Shown one piece after another: positions 26,390-35,202 of a stretch of 64,000 bases of DNA. Position numbers and translations under genes: made by a program. Source of the DNA: Prolixibacter sp. NT017 (GTDB taxonomy: Bacteria > Bacteroidota > Bacteroidia > Bacteroidales > Prolixibacteraceae). The stretch spans positions 806,001 to 870,000 of the forward strand of contig NZ_BLAV01000001.1 of the NCBI RefSeq assembly GCF_009617875.1. The letters run 5' to 3'. Position 1 is the stretch's first letter, and every line of letters starts with the position of its first letter. The notes beneath the pieces are model-generated. The model made no database searches and had not been told where the DNA came from. It saw nothing but the letters and a program-made list of their open reading frames with translations.

Positions 26390-27781
26390 ATGCTTATGAT
26401 TCCCGGAGGGAAAAAAATACAAAATGCGGGTAACTTCGAAATCTATCTGATTACGGACTACCAGGATCAGGATATCCGGCATTTTGCTCTGGCCGATGCA
26501 TTGGTGCTCGACTGGCAGCAGCCGGATCATGCTACGGCTTTACTGAAGGAAATCCGGGCATCATTTATTGAATCGATTTATCTCTTGCCGGTATTTATTT
26601 TTAATGCGGATGGCGTTGTTAGTGATACACCGAAGTCGCTTTCCGATGGAGAATTGTCTGTTGTGCAGGAAGAACCTATCGGGAAAATGATCCGACAGGT
26701 TAAAAAGAGGAGAGAGGATTTCACTCCGCATGAAACCAATAGTTCTGAAAACCGGATATTGACGAAACTATTCCGATACATGTACACCCGGGACAAAACA
26801 TTGAATCCTGAGGTGGATGTACATGCTCATATGGGATATGAATATCCGCTTATCAGGCTTCATTATCCGGCGGGTGAATCGATGGAAATGCTGAAGATTC
26901 TCAGGCGGGGAACCGAAAACGACTTTTTTCAGGGGATTTTCGTCGACAAAACTCATGTTTGTCCCAACTGCCATTCGGGTCACCTGAATTTAAGGGAGGT
27001 TTGTACGAAATGTGCTTCCGCTCATATTTCATCCGAGAATCTGATTCATCACTTTGTGTGTGCCTATATGGGGCCGGAAGGTGATTTTGTCACCAAGCAG
27101 GGCTTGGTTTGCCCGAAATGTAATCGACAGCTGCGGCATATTGGCGTCGACTACGATAAGCCTTCGGTTATTTATCGCTGCCACGATTGCCGTCATGAGT
27201 TTCAGGAACCAGATATTACTGCTTTGTGTTTGAATTGTAAAACGGTTACCCCGGTTGAAAAACTTCTGGAAATTACTCTTGACAAATATTCGCTGACGGA
27301 TTTGGGCCGCGATGCAGCGCGCACCGGAATTAAAGTAGCCGGCGAAGAGCGCGAATTTACGATTCCCGGCTTTGTGAATTTCAGCACATTCCTGACTTTC
27401 CTCCGTTTTGAAATTGAACGTGTTAAGGTTTCCGGTAAAGAGAGTCAAATGGGAAGTGTCAGTTTGAATTTACCGGCCCGTTTGCGTTCCAATCGTCAGC
27501 AATTCGAGCGATTGGTGCTCGATATCAGCGACTTTATCAGGAATAATACCGATTCCAGCGATATTCTCTCGTTTGCCAATGATAATACTTTCTTTATGAT
27601 TTTCCCCGAAAAGGGAGCTACGGCAGTGGAGAAAATACTGAACGATTTCAGGTCATCTATCGAAAAGTTGCTCAGCAATACATTCGAAGATGAACCGGAA
27701 TGGAATCTGGCTGCCCAATATGAAACACTCAACGCTGAAACGGAATACAACGCACTGATTAATCAGGTGAAAACCATCTAA
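26390..27781 (+). CDS. TackOD1 zinc-ribbon protein with degenerate GGDEF-like domain
   Basis: This is a 463-residue cytoplasmic protein. Residues 1-110 resemble a degenerate receiver-like domain. Residues about 190-300 match the TackOD1 zinc-binding domain: cysteine pairs in VCPNCHSGH, VCTKCASAH, LVCPKCNRQLRHIGVDYD, YRCHDCRHEF and CLNC, plus LIHHFVCAYMGPEGDF. The C-terminal 130 residues (FLTFLRFEIERVKVSGKESQ to the end) look like a GGDEF fold with the catalytic motif lost (ANDNTFFMIFP at its position), so cyclase activity is unlikely but nucleotide sensing is possible. It lies 10 bases before the GT2 gene and is probably its regulator. This is inference from context. Confidence 0.75.
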   Translation: MLMIPGGKKIQNAGNFEIYLITDYQDQDIRHFALADALVLDWQQPDHATALLKEIRASFIESIYLLPVFIFNADGVVSDTPKSLSDGELSVVQEEPIGKMIRQVKKRREDFTPHETNSSENRILTKLFRYMYTRDKTLNPEVDVHAHMGYEYPLIRLHYPAGESMEMLKILRRGTENDFFQGIFVDKTHVCPNCHSGHLNLREVCTKCASAHISSENLIHHFVCAYMGPEGDFVTKQGLVCPKCNRQLRHIGVDYDKPSVIYRCHDCRHEFQEPDITALCLNCKTVTPVEKLLEITLDKYSLTDLGRDAARTGIKVAGEEREFTIPGFVNFSTFLTFLRFEIERVKVSGKESQMGSVSLNLPARLRSNRQQFERLVLDISDFIRNNTDSSDILSFANDNTFFMIFPEKGATAVEKILNDFRSSIEKLLSNTFEDEPEWNLAAQYETLNAETEYNALINQVKTI

Positions 27782-27791
27782 CCTGTTTTAA

Positions 27792-29099
27792 ATGATTGAT
27801 TTCTGGCAACGGTTTTTTGACTTTTGGCTGAATGTTCCCCCTGAACGGATCGTTAGGCTTTTCTGGTATTTCTTCTTGCTGGAGGTGCCCCGGTATCTGC
27901 TTTTCGACCTGGTTGTGGTGGTCCTTTTCAGCTTAAAACGGTTGTGGAATTCAGATACCTACCAGGCCGCTAATAATCAGTTGTTTGCCGAAAATCCGCT
28001 GATTTCCATTATCGTTCCGGGGAAAAACGAAGGCCGACACATCCCGAAGTTGGTTCAAAGCCTGACAGAACAGACGTACCAAAATTATCAGCTCATTATT
28101 GTCGACGATGGGTCGGATGATAATACTCCCTTCATCTGCCGTAAGCTGGAGAAAGAGGGAAAGATTGACCTTTTTCTTCGGAATGAAGAAAGGGGAGGAA
28201 AGGCAAGCGCAGCCAATCTGGCGTTGCGTTTTTCCAAAGGAAAATATATTGTCCATCTTGATGCAGATACTTCTTTTGACCGGGATGCCATTGAGAAAAT
28301 ACTGACACCGTTTTATACCGATTCGGAAATTGGCGCCGTCGGTGGAAATGTAAAAGTCAGAAATTCCAAAGAGGCTGTCATCGCCAGTTTTCAGGCTGTT
28401 GAATATCTGCAGACTATCACCATGGGACGTATGGTAGCGTCGTATTTGGGGATTTATAAGATTGTATCCGGAGCATTTGGTGCTTTTCGCAGAGACCTGG
28501 TCGAGCGCGTTGGGGGCTGGGATATTGGTCCGGGACTCGATGGTGATATCACCATGAAGATCCGGAAAATGGGATACCGCATCGTTTTTGAGCCACGCGC
28601 TGTTTCGCTGACTAATGTTCCTACTTCCTTGAAAAAACTATCGAATCAACGGTTTCGCTGGTCTCGTTCAATGGTCCGTTTTCGTTTGAGAAAACATGCC
28701 GACGTTTTTGTGCCGGACCAGAACTTTCAGTTTCGCAATTTCTTCTCCAGTGTAGAAAATCTGTTTTTCAATGTTGTTTTGGATGCCCTTTGGTTTTACT
28801 ATGTTATCAGGCTGGCGATTAATAACCCGGATATCATCTTCCTGATGATTGTGATGAAGATGTTTCTGTACGGGATGAGTAATTTTGTCCAGGTGATCCT
28901 GGTGAGTCTGATGTCGGAACGGGGAAGACAAGAGATCAAGCTCCTGATGTATATTCCGTTCATGTCGATCTACGACGGTTATTACCTTCGCCTGGTCAGA
29001 ACAATCGCTTATTTCAGGGAGTGGTTGGCATCCTCATCTTACGATGATGCCTGGAATCCAAGAAAATCTTCGGTACAGGCAAAAGAGCACCACCTCTGA
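27792..29099 (+). CDS. Processive family 2 glycosyltransferase (polysaccharide synthase)
   Basis: This is a 435-residue inner-membrane synthase of the cellulose/hyaluronan/PgaC type. An N-terminal membrane segment (about 22-48) precedes the GT2 domain. Catalytic motifs are visible: IVDDGSDD (105-110), LDADT (157-160), GPGLDGDITMKIRKMG with Asp252 as probable base, and QRFRW (286-290), the processive synthase mark. Two or three membrane helices follow (about 315-385). There is no PilZ domain. The gene ends exactly where the convergent receiver protein gene ends. The sugar polymer cannot be told from sequence. Confidence 0.9.
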   Translation: MIDFWQRFFDFWLNVPPERIVRLFWYFFLLEVPRYLLFDLVVVVLFSLKRLWNSDTYQAANNQLFAENPLISIIVPGKNEGRHIPKLVQSLTEQTYQNYQLIIVDDGSDDNTPFICRKLEKEGKIDLFLRNEERGGKASAANLALRFSKGKYIVHLDADTSFDRDAIEKILTPFYTDSEIGAVGGNVKVRNSKEAVIASFQAVEYLQTITMGRMVASYLGIYKIVSGAFGAFRRDLVERVGGWDIGPGLDGDITMKIRKMGYRIVFEPRAVSLTNVPTSLKKLSNQRFRWSRSMVRFRLRKHADVFVPDQNFQFRNFFSSVENLFFNVVLDALWFYYVIRLAINNPDIIFLMIVMKMFLYGMSNFVQVILVSLMSERGRQEIKLLMYIPFMSIYDGYYLRLVRTIAYFREWLASSSYDDAWNPRKSSVQAKEHHL

Positions 29100-30194
29100 T
29101 TATACCAGAGGCAGGCTAATTTTTATAATCGTTCCCTGGTTGGGAGCCGAGTTAATCTTAAAAGTACCGTCGAACAATTCGACAACCCGTTTGGCATTGT
29201 GCAAGCCTAATCCTAAACCGCTTTCACTACCTTCACGTTGTTCGTAATCGACAAATGCACCGGCTTTCAGAATTTGCTCGTCACTCATTCCAATGCCTTC
29301 ATCCTCGATAGATAGACGATAAACACTGTCATCGACAGTTGCCACCAGTTTTACATCCGTTTTTCGGGTCGAAAATTTGAATGCATTCTCAACCAACTCG
29401 CTGACCGCCATCTCCACCAGGTCTCTTGGAATTCGAACCGATGCATCAACAAGTGCCAGGCGCAAATCACTTTCGCGCTTCGCTTCTTTGGCAACCGAAT
29501 GAGCAGCCTGCTCAATAACTTCATAGACATTCTGAGTCGCCGATTCTTTCAGCGTATTTAACTCGTCAGCTTTGTTCGATAAGGCTTCGAGGCGATAGAA
29601 TACCAATGTTTTGGAAACGGTTTTCCGGAGTTTAATTCCGGCTTTCAATATCATGTTGACAAAATCGACAATCTCCTGTTTCTCCATATTGGGATATCCG
29701 GTAGCAATTAATTCTGAAAATCCCACAATGGCTTTCATCGGATCCTGAAGCTCAGACGCAAACGGTAATCCAATCCGGTTGGTCAGATTTTTAACCGTTT
29801 CGTCGGCTTTTTTCTTCATGGCGCCGATGCGCTCCAGACGGGTGTTAACTGCATCCAGAAGCTGCTCAATCGTAAACGGTTTCGGAATGTAATCATCGGC
29901 TCCCAGCAACATACCTTCGCGAATATTTTCTACTGCGCTTTTTGCCGTGAGAAAAATAAACGGAGTGGTTGCTGTGATTTCATTTTCCCGAAGCTTTCTA
30001 ATCACTTCGTATCCATCCATTCCGGGCATCATAATGTCGCAGAGAATTAAGTCGGGTTGAATCTTGCGGGCCATTTCCACTCCTATCTCACCGTTCTCTG
30101 CTGTATGTGACTCGAAATTCTCAGCTTCCAGTATCTCTGCAATATTTTCTCGTACGCTCTCGGTATCTTCGATAATCAGAATTTTCGCTTTCAT
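29100..30194 (-). CDS. Receiver protein with kinase-like ATPase domain, phospho-His site missing
   Basis: This is a 364-residue cytoplasmic protein. Residues 1-120 are a complete receiver domain with Asp53 (LCDIMMPGMDG) and the conserved Lys in PKPF. Residues 140-215 look like a HisKA dimerisation domain, but the site normally reading HELRTPL is SELQDPM, so the phospho-accepting His is Ser147. The HATPase is intact: ELVENAFKFS, EDEGIGMS and GLGLGLHNAKR. It may be an output protein controlled by receiver phosphorylation rather than an autokinase. It converges with the GT2 gene with no intervening base. Confidence 0.88.
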   Translation of the reverse strand: MKAKILIIEDTESVRENIAEILEAENFESHTAENGEIGVEMARKIQPDLILCDIMMPGMDGYEVIRKLRENEITATTPFIFLTAKSAVENIREGMLLGADDYIPKPFTIEQLLDAVNTRLERIGAMKKKADETVKNLTNRIGLPFASELQDPMKAIVGFSELIATGYPNMEKQEIVDFVNMILKAGIKLRKTVSKTLVFYRLEALSNKADELNTLKESATQNVYEVIEQAAHSVAKEAKRESDLRLALVDASVRIPRDLVEMAVSELVENAFKFSTRKTDVKLVATVDDSVYRLSIEDEGIGMSDEQILKAGAFVDYEQREGSESGLGLGLHNAKRVVELFDGTFKINSAPNQGTIIKISLPLV

Positions 30195-30472
30195 CTGTGT
30201 TGTGTTTGTAGTTTATCGCCAGATGTAACTCCTGAAGTCAACTATCAAGGTGTTGCATTGGGAAGTTAAGTTTGATGTTTTTATAACACTAAGTGATTTA
30301 GTTGATTAACGCTTTCCTAATATTAACGACAAAATAGCGAATTTATTGAGAATACATCCATCGAAAATTCACCGTTTCTTTACTTCAGCGAAAGGCGGTT
30401 TGTCAACGCAAAAAATCTTCATTAAAACATCGTACAGACCCGAAATTAGTCGTCGCAAAATCAAAAGATAAA

Positions 30473-31303
30473 CTAAAGTTTGATTTTATACGCCATCACC
30501 CGGTTATCGGCGAATGTGGGAACCAGTAAAACATCCTTTGAAGGTATGTAATCCAGGTCGGCTGCATTGATCTTTTTATCGGTTGTATCAAATAAAACAG
30601 ACTGGCCGGTAGCCGACACGACCTGTACTTTTCCTTTCCAGTCGGAAACAATGTATTTACCGTTTCCAACCGCTTTTAAACCGTCAATTCCGCCCGAAAG
30701 AGATACCAGTTTTTCAACTTTTCCACTAACCGGATCGGCGGAAAAAATACCGTCGTTCGTGCCGATTAATAAATGACCTTTTTCGTATAACAATCCATTG
30801 GGACCGGCAAGTGGTGCTACTTTTCCCCAAATCCCGAAAACGCCGTTTTCCAGTTTGTAAATTCTACCGGTTCCGGAGTCGGAAACATACAACACTCCGT
30901 TTTGACTAATGGCAACATCATTCAGGAACTGTGCTTTTGGCGCCTCGTAGAACTTGATTTTTTTCGGATTTGTTAAGGATATTTCGGCGAGACGGTCGAT
31001 ATCACTTACATACAATTTGTTTTGGTAGATGGCCATTCCTTTGGGGGCATTCAACCCTGTAGCAAACTTTAAGTCGATAATCTTGCCGTCGGGAGATACT
31101 TTGGAAATAAATCCTTTTCCATTCTTTTCTGAAGGATTTCCATTCACATTCGAAACGAACAAACAATTCAGACTGGCATCGTATAGCACCGATTCCGGTA
31201 CTTTGAGCACTCTTTCGGTTTGCCATATTGGACTGACAATTTGTGCATTTGAAGTAAAAGCTGTTAGTAGCAGAAAAAGAAAGAATCCTGGAAGTGATTT
31301 CAT
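30473..31303 (-). CDS. Exported NHL/SMP-30-like beta-propeller protein
   Basis: This is a protein of about 276 residues from ATG 31303, where a signal peptide begins (KSLPGFFLFLLLTAFTSNAQ). Six or so propeller blades follow, with motifs such as LNAPKGMAIYQNKLYVSDID, FLNDVAISQNGVLYVSDSGT and GPNGLLYEKGHLLIGTN. It resembles SMP-30/gluconolactonase-like and NHL-repeat proteins. No clear metal-binding set for lactonase activity can be singled out, so a binding role in the periplasm is as likely as an enzymatic one. It stands alone, with a 280-base gap to the receiver gene and 127 bases to the next gene. Confidence 0.8.
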   Translation of the reverse strand: MKSLPGFFLFLLLTAFTSNAQIVSPIWQTERVLKVPESVLYDASLNCLFVSNVNGNPSEKNGKGFISKVSPDGKIIDLKFATGLNAPKGMAIYQNKLYVSDIDRLAEISLTNPKKIKFYEAPKAQFLNDVAISQNGVLYVSDSGTGRIYKLENGVFGIWGKVAPLAGPNGLLYEKGHLLIGTNDGIFSADPVSGKVEKLVSLSGGIDGLKAVGNGKYIVSDWKGKVQVVSATGQSVLFDTTDKKINAADLDYIPSKDVLLVPTFADNRVMAYKIKL

Positions 31304-31429
31304 CGTTTTATAATTTGGTTTTATGAATATCAATTGAGTTTGCTGTACCGACTTTGTCGTCTGGTCTTTTGCACTCGTTGTGGAATGAACTAAACTGAAC
31401 TTTAAAGTTACGATAGCTTTCAGTAAAAG

Positions 31430-32248
31430 TCAGGCTACGGCCTTCTTTTTTCGCGAAAACGTTGCCAGAGAGGTGATGGTAACACCAACTACGAATAATA
31501 AAACAACTGCGGGAATGTTTAGTTTGTAATCCGGAAGAATAATTCCGGCTTTATGCAGTTTGGTCAGGTAGTAAACTGTTAGGAATACCAGCCCGTTGTG
31601 CATTGCATGTCCGGTGATAGCTGCCAGGATTGAACCTGTCCGGATACGTACCCAACCCAAAATGAGTCCGAGTAAGAATGTTGCCGGGAATTGCCAGGGA
31701 TTGAGATGAAACAAGGCAAAGAGCAGTGCGGTATAGAATATGGCCAGGGCTTTTGGATAATTCCGGATGAACCCCCGCATAATTAACCCGCGAAAAATCA
31801 ACTCTTCCACAATCGGAGCAATGATTACTACCCGGAGAATTCCTCCCCAGACACCTAGATCGGAGTCGAAGAGCCGCGAAAACATTTCAATAAACCATCC
31901 TGGCGGCGGAAGCAATGTTTCGAAAGCGGCATTGATTTTTCCCAGCGAAATCTGCAATGCGGCTAACATCAGTAACAATCCGGGAACGACAAAAATATTG
32001 AAAAGCTTAAAGGGAAAAACACTGCCAATTTTCAATCCGGTCTTCCGGTATCCCCAATATAAAATGAAAAGCGTTGAGCCAAAGAAAACCGGGACTTTTA
32101 CCCAAGGTTCATATAACCAGTCCGTACCGTGATAATAATCGTATAGAGCAAGAGGAAAATCAACCAGAGTCTGTATAAAAGTATACAGTACAACCAAGTG
32201 GACTGCCGCCCAAAAAGTAGGGTAGTATCGCGTTTGCCTTTTGCTCAA
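31430..32248 (-). CDS. CPBP-family intramembrane glutamic endopeptidase
   Basis: This is a 272-residue integral membrane protease of the CAAX/CPBP (Abi) family. The motifs are in order: IVEELIFRGLIMRGF (EExxxR), FALFHLNPW (FxxxH) and GHAMHNGLVF (HxxxN), within about seven hydrophobic segments. The start codon is TTG at 32248; no upstream ATG in frame is apparent. Bacterial members have varied roles (prenyl protein-like processing, immunity, stress). No partner gene indicates a substrate here. Confidence 0.9.
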   Translation of the reverse strand: MSKRQTRYYPTFWAAVHLVVLYTFIQTLVDFPLALYDYYHGTDWLYEPWVKVPVFFGSTLFILYWGYRKTGLKIGSVFPFKLFNIFVVPGLLLMLAALQISLGKINAAFETLLPPPGWFIEMFSRLFDSDLGVWGGILRVVIIAPIVEELIFRGLIMRGFIRNYPKALAIFYTALLFALFHLNPWQFPATFLLGLILGWVRIRTGSILAAITGHAMHNGLVFLTVYYLTKLHKAGIILPDYKLNIPAVVLLFVVGVTITSLATFSRKKKAVA

Positions 32249-32310
32249 ATTCGGGAGAATTATAATCGAATATAACTAAAAATGTACGATCTGATGTGTT
32301 TAACCATAAA

Positions 32311-32340
32311 AAAAAGGAGGGGCCTTTGGGCTTCCTCCTA
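32311..32340 (-). terminator. Terminator of the peroxiredoxin gene
   Basis: A stem of AGGAGG (32315-32320) with CCTCCT (32334-32339) is followed on the minus strand by a run of nine T residues (the A-run at about 32307-32315 on the plus strand). It lies 27 bases after the peroxiredoxin stop codon. Confidence 0.85.
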
Positions 32341-32366
32341 ATAAAACATTGATTTCATAGTTAAGT

Positions 32367-33014
32367 TTAGATGTTCTTTTTCGCCAGATAAAAGTCCACC
32401 ATTTCGTAGTCCGACTTTTCGCGTTCCTCCATTGCATCTACCGAAGTAGGAGGCGGAACGATTACTTTTTCGCCCGGCTGCCAGTTCAGCGGCAGGGCTA
32501 CTTTGTGCTTGTCGGCAGTCTGAAGGGCTTTCAGTGCGCGAACGATTTCGTCCATATTCCGGCCCACATTCAGCGGGTAGTACATAATCAACCTGATGAT
32601 CCCATTCGGATCGATAATAAAGACGGCTCTTACTGCGGCAGTGGTTGCTTCACCCGGCATAATCATACCGTATTTCATGGCAACATGCATATCAAGGTCG
32701 GCAATGATCGGGAAATCGAAAAGTACGCCTGTATTCTTTTTTACGTTATTCACCCAGGCAACATGGGCGTGAATACTGTCAATACTCAATCCGATTAATT
32801 TGCAGTTCATATCCTTGAATTCTTTATGGCGGGTGGCAAAACCACTCATCTCGGTGGTACAGACCGGTGTAAAGTCAGCGGGGTGCGAAAACAGGATAAC
32901 CCAGCTTCCTTTGTTGTATTCCGAGAATACCAAATCGCCATAAGTAGTAGTTGCTTTGAAATCAGGGGCCTTATCACCAATGCGGGGCATGGGATTTTCA
33001 ATATGTTCTTCCAT
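32367..33014 (-). CDS. Peroxiredoxin, Prx6/AhpC-TSA type
   Basis: This is a thiol peroxidase of about 215 residues that reduces hydrogen peroxide and organic peroxides. The peroxidatic Cys52 lies in HPADFTPVCTTE, and a conserved Arg lies in TAAVRAVFIIDP. A Prx6-type C-terminal domain follows (ALPLNWQPGEKVIVPPPTS). The ATG at 33014 is chosen because the 22 residues upstream of it are not conserved-looking and would overlap the promoter. A 1-Cys mechanism is likely for this subfamily; the reductant is unknown. Confidence 0.94.
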   Translation of the reverse strand: MEEHIENPMPRIGDKAPDFKATTTYGDLVFSEYNKGSWVILFSHPADFTPVCTTEMSGFATRHKEFKDMNCKLIGLSIDSIHAHVAWVNNVKKNTGVLFDFPIIADLDMHVAMKYGMIMPGEATTAAVRAVFIIDPNGIIRLIMYYPLNVGRNMDEIVRALKALQTADKHKVALPLNWQPGEKVIVPPPTSVDAMEEREKSDYEMVDFYLAKKNI

Positions 33015-33056
33015 AACAGATTTTTTAGAAATTAATTTGAATTTTAACGAGTAACT

Positions 33057-33087
33057 TAAAATTACGAGGATAAGCGGCAAAAGTCAA
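33057..33087 (-). promoter_or_regulatory. Promoter of the peroxiredoxin gene
   Basis: On the minus strand, TTG (33087-33085) is followed after exactly 20 bases by TAATTTTA (33064-33057), seven of eight matches to TAnnTTTG. The start of transcription would be near 33050, about 36 bases before the ATG at 33014. This also supports that start over the longer reading. Confidence 0.55.
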
Positions 33088-33353
33088 GGTGATTTACACT
33101 TCTTAACTTCCAGTTGGCTAGTTAATTGTATTTAACCGATAGTTATGAATGCTTAACAAGGAAAAGGGATGAGGACAAGATGCGACCGGGAAAGAAAATT
33201 TTTGTAGTCAATTACATAGGCCGAAAATGATTCAATCAGCTATTGACAAAAACGTTTTTTCGTACTTTATTTGTTTCTGAAACCTTTAGGTACAGTAGTT
33301 TGTGAAAGGGTATTTCCTTTTTCGGTTTCCTGTGTAAAAAAACAGATAACTGT

Positions 33354-33384
33354 TTGATATTTTAATCAAAAAGTAGTTACTTTG
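33354..33384 (+). promoter_or_regulatory. Promoter of the rpmB-rpmG-ftsY-rimO cluster
   Basis: TTG (33354-33356) with a 20-base spacer and TTACTTTG (33377-33384) fits the Bacteroidota housekeeping promoter at seven of eight -7 positions. Transcription would begin near 33391, about 39 bases before rpmB. The remaining part of the 350-base gap upstream (33088-33353) shows nothing else that I can name. Confidence 0.6.
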
Positions 33385-33429
33385 CGAACTGTTTGAAAAA
33401 TGTAACGGACGGAAGTAAAAAATACTGAA

Positions 33430-33672
33430 ATGTCAAGAGTTTGTCAGATAACCGGAAAAAAGGTGATGGTGGGTAACAATGTTTCTCACTCAAAGCGCAG
33501 AACTAAGAGAAAGTTCCAAGTGAACCTCTTCCACAAGCGGTTTTACCTTCCCGAGGATGATCGTTGGATTAACCTGAATGTTTCTGCTGCCGGGTTGCGC
33601 ATCATCAATAAAAAAGGATTGAATGCAGCCCTGAAGGATGCGAAAGCAAAAGGTTATATTGATAACATCTAA
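33430..33672 (+). CDS. rpmB: 50S ribosomal protein L28 (bL28)
   Basis: This is an 80-residue large-subunit ribosomal protein. The start [20 protein letters not shown] and the continuation [14 protein letters not shown] are the standard bL28 sequence, and the length is normal. It is the first gene of a tight cluster with rpmG (15-base gap). Confidence 0.98.
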   Translation: MSRVCQITGKKVMVGNNVSHSKRRTKRKFQVNLFHKRFYLPEDDRWINLNVSAAGLRIINKKGLNAALKDAKAKGYIDNI

Positions 33673-33687
33673 AAAGGAGCTTGAGAA

Positions 33688-33870
33688 ATGGCAAAGAAAG
33701 GTAATCGTGTACAGGTAATTCTGGAGTGCACCGAACATAAAGAAAGTGGAATGCCCGGGACTTCCCGCTATATTTCTACTAAAAACCGGAAAAACACTCC
33801 TGATCGTCTGGAGTTGAAAAAATACAACCCGATTCTTAAACGTGTAACCGTTCACCGGGAAATAAAATAA
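33688..33870 (+). CDS. rpmG: 50S ribosomal protein L33 (bL33)
   Basis: This is a 60-residue large-subunit ribosomal protein. The segment [20 protein letters not shown] and the ending are typical of bL33. The zinc-binding pairs of the cysteine-containing type are absent; only one Cys is present, so this is the zinc-independent form. It is co-transcribed with rpmB and the following DUF4295 gene. Confidence 0.98.
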   Translation: MAKKGNRVQVILECTEHKESGMPGTSRYISTKNRKNTPDRLELKKYNPILKRVTVHREIK

Positions 33871-33878
33871 TTTGAATC

Positions 33879-34031
33879 ATGGCTAAGAAAGCAGTTGCAA
33901 CACTTCAGAAAGGTGCCGGAAAATCTTATTCCAAAGTAATCAAAATGGTGAAATCGGAAAAAACCGGTGCTTACACATTCGTTGAGGAAATGGTTCCTAA
34001 CGATATGGTTAATGACTACTTCAAAAAGTAA
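33879..34031 (+). CDS. DUF4295 small protein
   Basis: This is a 50-residue basic protein (begins MAKKAVATLQKGAGKSYSKV, ends NDMVNDYFKK) lying eight bases after rpmG. Proteins of this length, sequence and position are a Bacteroidota hallmark (DUF4295), always beside L33. The location suggests a ribosome-associated role, but none is established to my knowledge. Confidence 0.92.
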   Translation: MAKKAVATLQKGAGKSYSKVIKMVKSEKTGAYTFVEEMVPNDMVNDYFKK

Positions 34032-34165
34032 ATCATATTTCCGTACTAAAGAGAAAGCTTTCGTCAATCACTGATGAAGGCTTTCTCTTTTTATATACAC
34101 CAACAAGTTGAACCGGGGCTTTTTAACGGCAAATTTGTATCTTCGCCCTGCAATAATCTGATACC

Positions 34166-35113
34166 ATGGGGATATTTAATTTTACCAGGAATAAAAAAGA
34201 GAACCTGGATAAAGGTCTCGCCAAAACCAAAGAGAGCGTTTTTTCCAAACTCTCGCGCGCCGTGGTTGGCAAATCGAAGGTCGATGACGAAGTTCTCGAT
34301 AATCTCGAGGAAGTTTTAATTACTTCGGATGTGGGCGTTGATACAACTTTGAAGATCATCGAACGCATCGAGGAACGGGTGTCGCGTGACAAATATCTTG
34401 GTGTTGCCGAACTAAATATCCTTCTGAAGGAAGAAATTGCCGCATTGCTCGAAGAAAATAATTCGACTGATGTGTCAGATTTCGAGTTGCCCGAGCGCCC
34501 CGAGCCTTATGTGATTATGGTCGTTGGTGTGAATGGTGTAGGGAAAACCACAACCATTGGGAAATTAGCTCACAAGTTTAAAGCTGCCGGCAAGAAAGTT
34601 TATTTGGGAGCGGCTGATACGTTTCGTGCAGCAGCCATCGATCAGTTGCAGATTTGGGCCGACCGTGTAAATGTTCCCCTGGTGAAACAAAAAATGGGCT
34701 CCGATCCGGCTTCTGTTGCTTTTGATACGCTTCAGTCGGCTAAATCTAACGGGGCTGATGTGGTTATCATCGATACCGCCGGACGCTTGCACAACAAGAT
34801 CAACCTGATGAACGAGCTTTCGAAAATCAAGAAAGTGATGCAGAAGGTTTATCCCGGTGCCCCGGATGAGGTTCTGTTAATTCTGGATGGTTCAACCGGT
34901 CAGAATGCATTTGAGCAGGCCAAACAATTTACCAAAGCCACCGAAGTTACTGCCATGGCGTTGACCAAACTGGATGGAACCGCCAAAGGTGGCGTCGTCA
35001 TCGGTATTTCCGACCAGTTCAAAATTCCGGTGAAATATATCGGAATCGGTGAAGGGATGGAAGATTTGCAGATATTTAACCGAACTGAATTTGTCGATTC
35101 GTTGTTTAGCTAA
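34166..35113 (+). CDS. ftsY: Signal recognition particle receptor FtsY
   Basis: This is a 315-residue SRP receptor GTPase that docks ribosome-SRP complexes at the membrane. The N domain covers about 1-100. The G domain has GVNGVGKTTTIGK (P-loop), DTFRAAA, DTAGRLHNK and TKLDGTAKGG. The acidic A domain of the E. coli protein is missing, as is common in this phylum. It lies 134 bases after the DUF4295 gene and before rimO. Confidence 0.97.
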   Translation: MGIFNFTRNKKENLDKGLAKTKESVFSKLSRAVVGKSKVDDEVLDNLEEVLITSDVGVDTTLKIIERIEERVSRDKYLGVAELNILLKEEIAALLEENNSTDVSDFELPERPEPYVIMVVGVNGVGKTTTIGKLAHKFKAAGKKVYLGAADTFRAAAIDQLQIWADRVNVPLVKQKMGSDPASVAFDTLQSAKSNGADVVIIDTAGRLHNKINLMNELSKIKKVMQKVYPGAPDEVLLILDGSTGQNAFEQAKQFTKATEVTAMALTKLDGTAKGGVVIGISDQFKIPVKYIGIGEGMEDLQIFNRTEFVDSLFS

Positions 35114-35202
35114 CGGATTCGGTAAATCGAAAAAACACTGGATGCCGGTTGTGCATCCTTTTTTTGTATACAGGGAAATCATTCAGTAAACAGGATATAG
35201 TG

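Noticed and set aside
31430..32248. CPBP protease gene as part of a bacteriocin or immunity locus
   Set aside because: No bacteriocin, ABC exporter or maturation enzyme lies nearby; neighbours are a propeller protein and a peroxiredoxin.
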